Both the position numbers and the translations under genes were made by a program. A DNA stretch of 64,000 bases from Streptomyces sp. NBC_00576 (lineage in GTDB: Bacteria > Actinomycetota > Actinomycetes > Streptomycetales > Streptomycetaceae), in NCBI RefSeq assembly GCF_036345175.1, contig NZ_CP107780.1, positions 4,650,001-4,714,000 on the forward strand, read 5' to 3'. The notes under the pieces are model-generated. The model ran no database searches. It worked only from the letters and a program-made list of their open reading frames with translations, and had not been told where the DNA came from. Positions within the stretch are counted from its first letter, which is position 1. Each line of letters starts with the position of its first letter. Positions 58,018 to 64,000 of the stretch are shown here, piece by piece.

Positions 58018-59597
58018 CTCCCCTCCCGCAACTCCCCCTTGACCACCTTCCCGCTCGCGTTCCGAGGCAGCGCACCCACAAACTCCACAGCCCTCGGCAC
58101 CTTGTAGTTGGCCATCTCCCGCCGAGCCCAAGCGATCAGGTCGTCCCCCGTAAGACTCACCCCCGGCCGCCGCACCACATACGCCTTCCCGACCTCCCCC
58201 AGCCGCGCGTCCGGCACCCCGATCACCGCCACGTCCGCCACATCCGGATGCAGCCCGAGCTGCTGCTCGATCTCCGCCGGGTACGCGTTGAAGCCGCCGA
58301 CGATGAACATGTCCTTGAGCCGGTCGGTGATCCGCAGGTTGCCGTCGCCGTCCAGCACGCCGACATCCCCCGTCCTCAACCACCCCTCCCCCGCGACGAC
58401 TTCAGCCGTGGCGTCCGCGTCCTCGAAGTACCCCCGCATGATGTTGAAGCCCCGCACCAGCACCTCCCCGGGCTCGCCCACAGGCGCCTCCACCCTCACC
58501 TCCACCCCCGGGATCGCCCGCCCGGAAGTCGAAGCGATCACCGGCACGGCATCCCCCTGGCGGCACATCGTGACGATCCCGCTCGCCTCCGACAGCCCGT
58601 AGGCCGTGAGGACGGTCGCCACACCCAGCTCCGTACGCAACCGTTCCACCAGCCGCAACGGGACCACCGCCGCCCCCGTCACCACCAGCCGCAGCGTCGA
58701 CAGGTCGTACGCGCCCCGGGACGGGTGGTCGAGAAGCGACTGAAGCAGAGTGGGTGGCCCCGGCAGGACCGACACCCTCTCCGCCGCCACGTTCGCCAGC
58801 ACCGTGTCGACGTTGAACACCGGCTGCGGGATCACCGTCGCGCCCCGCATCAGGCACGCCAACACCCCCGCCTTGTAGCCGAAGGTGTGGAAGAACGGGT
58901 TCACGACGAGATAGCGGTCCCCCTCCCGCAGCCCCGCCAACTCGCTCCAGATCTCGTACGCCCGAAGGGACTGCGCATGCGTGATCACGGCCCCCTTCGG
59001 CCGCCCGGTCGTGCCCGACGTGAAGACGATGTCCGAGGGATCGGAACCCTCCACCGCCTCCGCCCGCGCCCGGACGACCGCCGGGTCCATCCCCTCGCCG
59101 CCCGCCAGGAAGTCCTTCCACGTACGGAATTCAGCCGGCGCGTCCTCCCCCAGCACCACCACGTCCGTCAGCTCCGGCAGCCCCGGCAACGGGCCCTGAC
59201 CGTCACCGTGCCCCGCCGCCCGCCTCAGGGAGGCCACGTACGACGTGCCCAGGAACGTCCCCGTCACGAACAGCAGCCGCGCCCGGCTGCGCCCCAGTAC
59301 GTACGCCGCCTCCGCCCCCTTGAAGCGCGTGTTCAGCGGTACGAGCACCGCGCCCGCCGACACCGCGCCCAGTGCGGAGACCATCCAGTCGAGAGAGTTG
59401 GGCGCCCAGATCGCGACCCGGTCGCCGGCCGCCACCCCGCTCGCGACGCAGGCCGCCGCCGCCCGCTCCACGCGGGCGCCCAACTCCGCGTACGAGACAC
59501 GCGTACGGCCGTCGACGACCGCCTCGGTGTCGCCGTACCGCTCCACCGCGGCCCGGACCAGCCCCGGAATGCTGCCCCACTCCAAGTCACCGCGCAC
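58014..59597 (-). CDS. Acyl-CoA ligase (FadD3-like)
   Basis: 527 aa from the GTG at 59597, chosen for GGGAGG six bases upstream and for the family-typical opening (RGDLEWGSIPGLVRAAVERYGDTEAVVDG); GTGs at 59642 and 59624 would lengthen it. ANL motifs: VFTSGTTGRPKGAVITH (about 190), YGLSEASGIVTMC (about 335), GWLRTGDVGVLDGDGNLRITDRLKDMFIVGGFNAYPAEIE and ALPRNASGKVVKGELRE. It makes a CoA thioester of a carboxylic acid, the entry step for beta-oxidation-like breakdown. Divergent from the thiolase operon, with two palindromic operators between, and in the same predicted regulon as the LLM/SDR/amidohydrolase genes. Confidence 0.9.
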   Translation of the reverse strand: MRGDLEWGSIPGLVRAAVERYGDTEAVVDGRTRVSYAELGARVERAAAACVASGVAAGDRVAIWAPNSLDWMVSALGAVSAGAVLVPLNTRFKGAEAAYVLGRSRARLLFVTGTFLGTSYVASLRRAAGHGDGQGPLPGLPELTDVVVLGEDAPAEFRTWKDFLAGGEGMDPAVVRARAEAVEGSDPSDIVFTSGTTGRPKGAVITHAQSLRAYEIWSELAGLREGDRYLVVNPFFHTFGYKAGVLACLMRGATVIPQPVFNVDTVLANVAAERVSVLPGPPTLLQSLLDHPSRGAYDLSTLRLVVTGAAVVPLRLVERLRTELGVATVLTAYGLSEASGIVTMCRQGDAVPVIASTSGRAIPGVEVRVEAPVGEPGEVLVRGFNIMRGYFEDADATAEVVAGEGWLRTGDVGVLDGDGNLRITDRLKDMFIVGGFNAYPAEIEQQLGLHPDVADVAVIGVPDARLGEVGKAYVVRRPGVSLTGDDLIAWARREMANYKVPRAVEFVGALPRNASGKVVKGELREGS

Positions 59598-59647
59598 AGC
59601 CGGCCTCCCACAACTCTCCAGCACCCCAACACCCCGACACACAGGAG

Positions 59648-59662
59648 CTGACTGACCGTCAG
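59648..59662. promoter_or_regulatory. Operator (site A) in the ligase/thiolase divergent promoter
   Basis: CTGACTGACCGTCAG, exact reverse complement of the site at 28320-28334. It lies 51 bp upstream of the ligase start at 59597 and 61 bp from the thiolase start. Confidence 0.66.
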
Positions 59663-59674
59663 ATTAGCTGTAAC

Positions 59675-59689
59675 CTGACGCCCTGTCAG
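59675..59689. promoter_or_regulatory. Operator (site B) in the ligase/thiolase divergent promoter
   Basis: CTGACGCCCTGTCAG: CTGACG arm intact, right arm TGTCAG with one mismatch to CGTCAG. Spaced 27 bp centre-to-centre from site A, which permits two dimers on one face region of the divergent promoter. Confidence 0.6.
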
Positions 59690-59722
59690 CAGCCGGGCAC
59701 GCTTGCGGAGGTGTGTGCAGTC

Positions 59723-60889
59723 ATGGCACTAGCGCCAGTTACGGCCGGCATCAAGGACGCCACCGCCATCGCCGGGATCGGACAGACCCCCTTCGCGCGC
59801 CAACTCCCCGAAAATGAACGAACGTTGGCATGCCGTGCAATCCTCGCCGCGCTCGACGACGCCGGCATCTCTCCCACCGAGGTCGACGCCCTCGCCTCCT
59901 ACACCATGGAGGAGACCGACGAGGTCGAGGTCGCCAAGGCGCTCGGCCTCGGTGACCTCACCTTCTTCTCCAAGGTCGGCTACGGCGGCGGCGGTTCCTG
60001 TGCCACCGTCGCCCATCTCGCCGCCGCGATAGCCACCGGGCAGGCCACGGTCGGCGTCGCCTGGAGGTCGCGGAAGAGGGGTTCCGGACCCCGGCCCTGG
60101 CGTAACACCAGCGCCCAACTCCCCACCCCCGCCCAGTGGACACGCCCCTTCGGGCTCCTCCGCCCCTCCGACGAGATCGCCATGCTCACCCGCCGCCACA
60201 TGCACGAGTACGGCACGACCCGCGACCACCTCTTCAACGTCGCCCTCGCCTGTCGCAACCGGGCGAACCAGAACCCGGCCGCGATCATGTACGACCGGCC
60301 GCTCACCCGCGAGATGTACATGACCTCCCGCTGGATCAGCGAACCCCTCTGCCTCTTCGACAACTGCCTTGAGACGGACGGGGCGTTGGCCTGCGTGATC
60401 GTCTCCGCCGAGCGGGCCCGCGACTGCCGCCGCGCGCCCGTGTACATCCACTCCGCCGCCCAGGGCCTGCCCGCCCAGCACCACGGCATGGTCAACTACT
60501 GGAACGACGACCCGCTGACCGGCCCGGCCTGGACAGCCGCCCGACACCTCTGGAAACACGCCGACTTCACACCCGACGATGTCCAAGTAGCCCAGATCTA
60601 CGACGCGTTCACCGCTCTCATCCCCCTCTCCCTGGAGGGCTACGGCTTCTGCGGACGCGGTGAGGGCGGCGCCTTCACCGAGGGGGGCGCCCTGGAGATC
60701 GGCGGCCGGCTGCCGCTCAACACCGGCGGGGGCGGTCTCAGCGAGGCGTACGTCCACGGCTTCAACCTCATCACCGAGGGCGTACGGCAACTGCGCGGCA
60801 CCAGCACCGCCCAGGTCCCGGGGGCCTCCACCTGCCTGGTCACCGCAGGTGAGGGCGTCCCCACCTCCGCCCTTCTCCTAAGGAGCTGA
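59723..60889 (+). CDS. Thiolase-family lipid-transfer-type protein (Ltp-like)
   Basis: 388 aa from ATG at 59723 (GGAGGTG upstream). Thiolase fold of the non-decarboxylating lipid-transfer branch: AIAGIGQTPFARQLPENERTLACRAILAALDDAGISPTEVDAL, then GGSCATVAHLAAAIATGQATV (active-site Cys region CAT), and QIYDAFTALIPLSLEGYGFCGRGEGGAF and NTGGGGLSEAYVHGF. Members pair with OB-fold DUF35 proteins and act in retro-aldol or thiolytic steps of steroid and other side-chain breakdown (Ltp2 type). The Zn-ribbon/OB gene follows after 3 bp, so a complex of the two is expected. Confidence 0.9.
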   Translation: MALAPVTAGIKDATAIAGIGQTPFARQLPENERTLACRAILAALDDAGISPTEVDALASYTMEETDEVEVAKALGLGDLTFFSKVGYGGGGSCATVAHLAAAIATGQATVGVAWRSRKRGSGPRPWRNTSAQLPTPAQWTRPFGLLRPSDEIAMLTRRHMHEYGTTRDHLFNVALACRNRANQNPAAIMYDRPLTREMYMTSRWISEPLCLFDNCLETDGALACVIVSAERARDCRRAPVYIHSAAQGLPAQHHGMVNYWNDDPLTGPAWTAARHLWKHADFTPDDVQVAQIYDAFTALIPLSLEGYGFCGRGEGGAFTEGGALEIGGRLPLNTGGGGLSEAYVHGFNLITEGVRQLRGTSTAQVPGASTCLVTAGEGVPTSALLLRS

Positions 60890-60892
60890 GAG

Positions 60893-61309
60893 ATGCTGAC
60901 ACCGGTCGTCGACGACGACGGCGCCCCCTTCTGGGAGCACGCGGCCCGGGGCGAACTCGCCGTCCAGACCTGCGCGGACTGCGCCGAGCCCCGCTTCCCG
61001 CCCCGCCCCTGCTGCCCCCACTGCCAGTCCTTCGCGAGCGAGTGGCGCGCGGTCAGCGGACGCGGACGCGTCTGGTCGTACGTCGTCCCGCATCCCCCGC
61101 TCCTCCCGGACTACGCCGAGCAGGCCCCGTACAACGTGGTCGTCGTCGAACTGGCGGACGCACCGCGCATCCGGCTGGTCGGCAACCTGGTCACCGGTCC
61201 GGACGCGCCCCTCAACTCCCTCTCCCCCGACCGGATTCGCATCGGCGCACGGGTGCAGGTCGTCTTCTCCTCCACCGGGCTTCCGCAGTGGATCCTGGAG
61301 CGGCCGTGA
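60893..61309 (+). CDS. Zn-ribbon OB-fold (DUF35) protein, thiolase partner
   Basis: 138 aa. N-terminal zinc ribbon with C-x2-C pairs (QTCADCAEPRFPPRPCCPHC, about residues 26-45) followed by an OB fold (VSGRGRVWSYVVPHPPLLPDYAEQAPYNVVVVELADAPRIRLVGNLV). DUF35 proteins bind acyl-CoA and complete the thiolase/aldolase active assembly. Three bases after the thiolase gene, and the stop overlaps the next GTG (4 bp), giving a coupled operon. Confidence 0.92.
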   Translation: MLTPVVDDDGAPFWEHAARGELAVQTCADCAEPRFPPRPCCPHCQSFASEWRAVSGRGRVWSYVVPHPPLLPDYAEQAPYNVVVVELADAPRIRLVGNLVTGPDAPLNSLSPDRIRIGARVQVVFSSTGLPQWILERP

Positions 61310-62076
61310 GCCTGAGCCTCTCGACCGACAAGGAGACCGGGGTCGCGGTCGTCACCCTCGACCGGCCGCGGAAACTCAACGCCATCGACCTCGCCACCGC
61401 CGCCGAACTGGCCGCCACCTGGCGGGAGTTGCGCTTCGACGACACCGTACGGGCCGTCGTCCTCACGGGAGCCGGGCCGCGCGCCTTCTGTACGGGCCTC
61501 GACCGCTCCGCGGCCGTCCCCCAGCCCAACTCGCCCTACATGGTGGACGATCCGCTCGACTCCATCGGCCCGAAGGCGAACGACCTCTGGAAGCCGGTGA
61601 TCGCCGCCGTGAACGGTATGGCGTGCGGCGGCGCCTTCTACCTCCTCGCGGAGTCGGAGTTCATCGTCGCCGACCCGAGCGCGACCTTCTTCGACCCGCA
61701 CACCACGTACGGCATGGTCAGCGCGTACGAGTCGATGGGCATGGCGCAGCGGATGCCGTACGGGGAGATCGCGCGCATGGCGCTGATGGGGACGGCGGAG
61801 CGCGTGTCGGCGGCGCGGGCCTACGAGATCGGTCTGGTCAGTGAAGTCACCGCGCCCGGTGGGTCGTTGGCGGCCTCCGTCGAACGCGCCCGCGTCATCG
61901 CGTCCTATCCGCCTGAGGGGGTGCAGGGCACGGTACGGGCGGTGTGGGCGGCGAAGGAGGCGGCCCGCGCACACGCCCTCGCGTACGCCCCGCACCTGGT
62001 CCGGCTCGGCAACCTCCCGGGCGACCGACAGGCGGAACTGTTCTCGGCCAGGACCCCGGATTTTCGATTGCGATAG
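61306..62076 (+). CDS. Enoyl-CoA hydratase/isomerase family protein
   Basis: 256 aa, GTG start overlapping the previous stop. Crotonase fold: VAVVTLDRPRKLNAIDLATAAELAATWRELRFDDTVRAVVLTGAGPRAFCTGLDRSAAV (oxyanion loop), KPVIAAVNGMACGGAFYLLAESEFIVADPSATFFDPHTTYGMVSAYESMGMAQRM. The second catalytic Glu position of canonical hydratases (E in ExxG near residue 140) reads as DPHTTYGM, so the reaction may be isomerase- or hydrolase-like. It acts on the CoA thioesters made by the ligase at 58014-59597. Confidence 0.88.
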   Translation: MSLSLSTDKETGVAVVTLDRPRKLNAIDLATAAELAATWRELRFDDTVRAVVLTGAGPRAFCTGLDRSAAVPQPNSPYMVDDPLDSIGPKANDLWKPVIAAVNGMACGGAFYLLAESEFIVADPSATFFDPHTTYGMVSAYESMGMAQRMPYGEIARMALMGTAERVSAARAYEIGLVSEVTAPGGSLAASVERARVIASYPPEGVQGTVRAVWAAKEAARAHALAYAPHLVRLGNLPGDRQAELFSARTPDFRLR

Positions 62077-62096
62077 CAACGCATACCCTTTGCATC

Positions 62097-63089
62097 ATGG
62101 TTGAGAACCGCACGGCGGTCGAGCACCGCATGGTGGACGTGAACGGCATCCAGCTGCACATCGCGGAGGCGGGCGAGGGCCCGCTCGTCGTACTGCTGCA
62201 CGGGTTCCCCGAGTCCTGGCACTCCTGGCGCCACCAGTTCGGGCCGCTGGCCGCCGCCGGTTTCCGGGTCGTCGCCCCCGACCAGCGCGGATACGGCAAG
62301 AGCGACCGCCCCGAGGACGTGTCCTCGTACAGCATCCTGCACCTGGTCGGCGATGTGGTCGGGCTGATCCACGCGCTCGGCGAGGAGACGGCGTACGTCG
62401 TCGGCCACGACTGGGGCGCGCCGGTGGCCTGGCACACCGCGCTGCTGCGCCCGGACGTCGTACGCGGGGTGGCGGGCCTGAGCGTGCCGCCGCCGTTCCG
62501 GGGCGACCACCGTCCCCTGGGCGTGATGGAGGCGATGTTCGGCGGCCGTTTCTACTGGAACTACTTCGCCCTCCCCGGGGTCGCCGACGCGGAACTGGCC
62601 CGCGACCCGCGCACCACCCTCCGCCAGGTCCTCTACGGCGCCTCCGGCGACTGCCCGGGCGCGGGCAGCGGCAGGCAGCCGCTGGTCGAGCCCGGCCAGG
62701 GCTGGCTGGACACGATGCCCGACCCGGAGAAACTCCCGGCCTGGCTCACGGAGGCCGACCTCGACTCCCTCACCGAGAGCTTCGCGGGCAGCTTCACCGG
62801 CGCCCTCAACTGGTACCGCAACATCGACCGCAACTGGGAACTGACGGCGGCCTGGCACGGGGCGGTGGTCAGCCCGCCCGCGCTGTACGTGTACGGCGAC
62901 AAGGACCTGGTGCCGGCGTTTCCGGGTACGCCTCAACTGATCGAGCGGCTCCCGGAGTTGATGCCAAATCTGCGGCGCGCGCCGGTGGTGCTGGAGGGCT
63001 GCGGCCACTGGACACAGCAGGAGCGGCCGGACGAGGTCAACGCGGCGCTGATCCCGTTCCTTGAGGAGTTGAGGGACAGCGCGAGCTGA
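62097..63089 (+). CDS. Alpha/beta hydrolase, soluble epoxide hydrolase-like
   Basis: 330 aa, ATG at 62097. Oxyanion HGFPESWHSWRHQ (about residues 36-48), nucleophile Asp in VVGHDWGAPVAWHTA (about 107-112), lid with a conserved Tyr in GALNWYRNIDRNWE (about 240), Asp in YVYGDKDLVPA and catalytic His in EGCGHWTQQERPDEVN (about 300). The HDWG nucleophile and lid Tyr indicate epoxide hydrolase or haloalkane-like chemistry rather than an ester hydrolase. Last gene of the thiolase operon; it could open an epoxide from the LLM-type oxygenation. A terminator follows. Confidence 0.88.
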   Translation: MVENRTAVEHRMVDVNGIQLHIAEAGEGPLVVLLHGFPESWHSWRHQFGPLAAAGFRVVAPDQRGYGKSDRPEDVSSYSILHLVGDVVGLIHALGEETAYVVGHDWGAPVAWHTALLRPDVVRGVAGLSVPPPFRGDHRPLGVMEAMFGGRFYWNYFALPGVADAELARDPRTTLRQVLYGASGDCPGAGSGRQPLVEPGQGWLDTMPDPEKLPAWLTEADLDSLTESFAGSFTGALNWYRNIDRNWELTAAWHGAVVSPPALYVYGDKDLVPAFPGTPQLIERLPELMPNLRRAPVVLEGCGHWTQQERPDEVNAALIPFLEELRDSAS

Positions 63090-63104
63090 GCACGCCGCGA
63101 CAAA

Positions 63105-63135
63105 CGGAACTCCTGCTCGATGAGCAGGAGTTCCG
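63105..63135. terminator. Strong bidirectional terminator
   Basis: Perfect 14-bp stem CGGAACTCCTGCTC (63105-63118) with GAGCAGGAGTTCCG (63122-63135) and a GAT loop. Between convergent genes ending 63089 (+) and 63220 (-). After it comes a (GGCACC)n tract (63190-63218). Confidence 0.8.
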
Positions 63136-63219
63136 TCCTGTCCGGGGCACCACCGGGCACGGGACCCGGTCCCGGACCTGAACCGGGACCCGGCACCGGC
63201 ACCGGCACCGGCACCGGCC

Positions 63220-64000
63220 CTAGAACTTGCGCAGCTTCGTGGCGAAGACGTGGGCTGCGACCTTGTCGCCCAGGGTGAGGCCGTCCTCCGCGTCCCACGG
63301 GAAGTGGACTCCGAGCCAGACCCTGCTGTAGGCGTCCTCGGTGGCCGCCGCGCTGAAGCTGGTGAAGTGGCGGGTCTTCACCGGTGACTGAGGCTCGTCG
63401 GTGGTCATGTCGAAGGCGATGTTGTCGCTGCCGAAGTAGCGCTTCATCACCCCTGCCCAGGCCGCGCCGAACGTCGCGTGCCCGGAGGCCCAGGCCGGGA
63501 AGCACGGGTTGACGTTCACGCCCGCCCGGGTTTTCAGCAGCGGCTTCCACTCCGGGTCGAGCCCGCCTTCCCGGATCGCCGACACCGGCCGCCACAGGTC
63601 GATCGGTGTCAGGAACTTCACGTCCCGTACCGCGATCCCGGCGTCCGCCATGGCGAGGGAAACGAGCGCGAACAGCCGAGCGTTCTCGTACGTGTTCAGG
63701 CGGCGGGCCTCGGAGATCTCCCGGGTCGCCTGAAGCAGCTGGCCCGGCGGCTTGTAGGTGCCGTTCTCGTCGTTGGCCCAGAACCAGGCCGCCGCCTCCT
63801 GATCCGGGGTCCGGTTGACAACGGGCGTACGCGCGGTCGGCTTGTCGGCGCCGGCCGACCGCACCGCCTCGACCTGCGCCTTGTAGGCGTCGCTGACCAG
63901 CAGCTTCTCGTACGTCCCGTACAGGCCCGGGGTCGCCGGGCGGAACTGCGAGCCGGAGGTGAGGGCGAAGGGCTTCACCTCGCCCCAGAACGGTGTGACT
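63220..64000 (-). CDS. Vanadium-dependent haloperoxidase/PAP2-type protein, C-terminal part (5' end outside window)
   Basis: About 260 residues are visible; the frame runs off the window (TPFWGEVKPFALTSGSQFRP). PAP2/VHPO signature: DPEWKPLLKTRAG ... PCFPAWASGHATFGAAWAGVMKRYFG with the SGHATF motif (vanadate/phosphate contact, catalytic His), and AYSRVWLGVHFPWDAEDGLTLG with the second His. The Lys/Arg of the first vanadate motif lies in the RPVSAIREG region. The family holds halide-oxidising enzymes and acid phosphatases; which one cannot be told. Members of this type are usually exported, but the signal is beyond the edge. Confidence 0.85.
   Translation of the reverse strand, partial: VTPFWGEVKPFALTSGSQFRPATPGLYGTYEKLLVSDAYKAQVEAVRSAGADKPTARTPVVNRTPDQEAAAWFWANDENGTYKPPGQLLQATREISEARRLNTYENARLFALVSLAMADAGIAVRDVKFLTPIDLWRPVSAIREGGLDPEWKPLLKTRAGVNVNPCFPAWASGHATFGAAWAGVMKRYFGSDNIAFDMTTDEPQSPVKTRHFTSFSAAATEDAYSRVWLGVHFPWDAEDGLTLGDKVAAHVFATKLRKF

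Overview
This is high-GC actinomycete DNA, almost certainly a Streptomyces chromosome. The evidence is the third-position GC bias, the many GTG and TTG starts, and Streptomyces-type families: XRE/DUF397/ATP-binding (whiJ-like) sets, a SARP regulator followed by an AfsS-like repeat peptide, AfsA/ScbR-type gamma-butyrolactone genes, FbiC and mycothiol- and F420-linked enzymes. The mix of catabolic, signalling and mobile genes, with few housekeeping genes, suggests an accessory or arm-proximal region. No tRNA, rRNA, CRISPR array or replication origin was seen.

Layout. 1-12 kb: amidohydrolase tail, F420 synthase fbiC, an F420-type LLM oxidoreductase, a Tat-exported PHP hydrolase, small secreted and membrane proteins, a DDN-type nitroreductase and a Baeyer-Villiger-type monooxygenase. 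12-16.6 kb: a mobile-element and toxin graveyard (polymorphic-toxin tail with a DUF1877-like gene, transposase and serine-recombinase remnants) ending in an intact IS110-family element that splits an antitoxin-like gene. 16.6-24 kb: whiJ-like set, STAS/ANTAR/MEDS signalling genes, and two coupled membrane-anchored HTH sensors. 24-33 kb: catabolic genes (aldehyde dehydrogenase, D-aminoacylase-type amidohydrolase, two LLM enzymes, SDR) with two secreted, possibly aerolysin-like proteins between. 33-37.4 kb: a vWA/PP2C/kinase triad (TerY-P type). 37.5-46.5 kb: amidohydrolase, AfsR-like SARP with AfsS-like peptide, a second whiJ-like set, an intact antitoxin/toxin-like pair and a kinase-like protein. 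46.6-56 kb: a gamma-butyrolactone locus next to a compact cluster of unknown product (flavin monooxygenase, PLP decarboxylase-like enzyme, adenylating enzyme, exporter). 56-64 kb: MBL hydrolase with divergent CGNR regulator, Fic-like protein, and a CoA-thioester catabolic cluster (acyl-CoA ligase, Ltp-type thiolase, Zn-ribbon/OB protein, enoyl-CoA hydratase, epoxide-hydrolase-like enzyme), ending in a vanadium haloperoxidase-type gene.

How the genes work together. A 15-bp palindrome of form CTGACGNNNCGTCAG recurs upstream of five transcription units up to 31 kb apart (LLM at 28.2, SDR at 29.1, LLM at 32.8, amidohydrolase at 38.8, and the divergent ligase/thiolase promoter at 59.6 kb). This suggests one regulon, probably TetR-controlled, for degradation of one compound; its regulator is not recognised here. 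Three gamma-butyrolactone-receptor-type boxes (47.26, 50.30, 51.61 kb) tie the AfsA/ScbR pair to the 50-56 kb cluster.

The most striking observation is the IS110 element. The non-coding DNA upstream of its transposase contains four short guide segments in the order known for bridge RNAs. Two match the two sides of the actual insertion site and two match the two ends of the element, so the target specificity can be read directly from the sequence.
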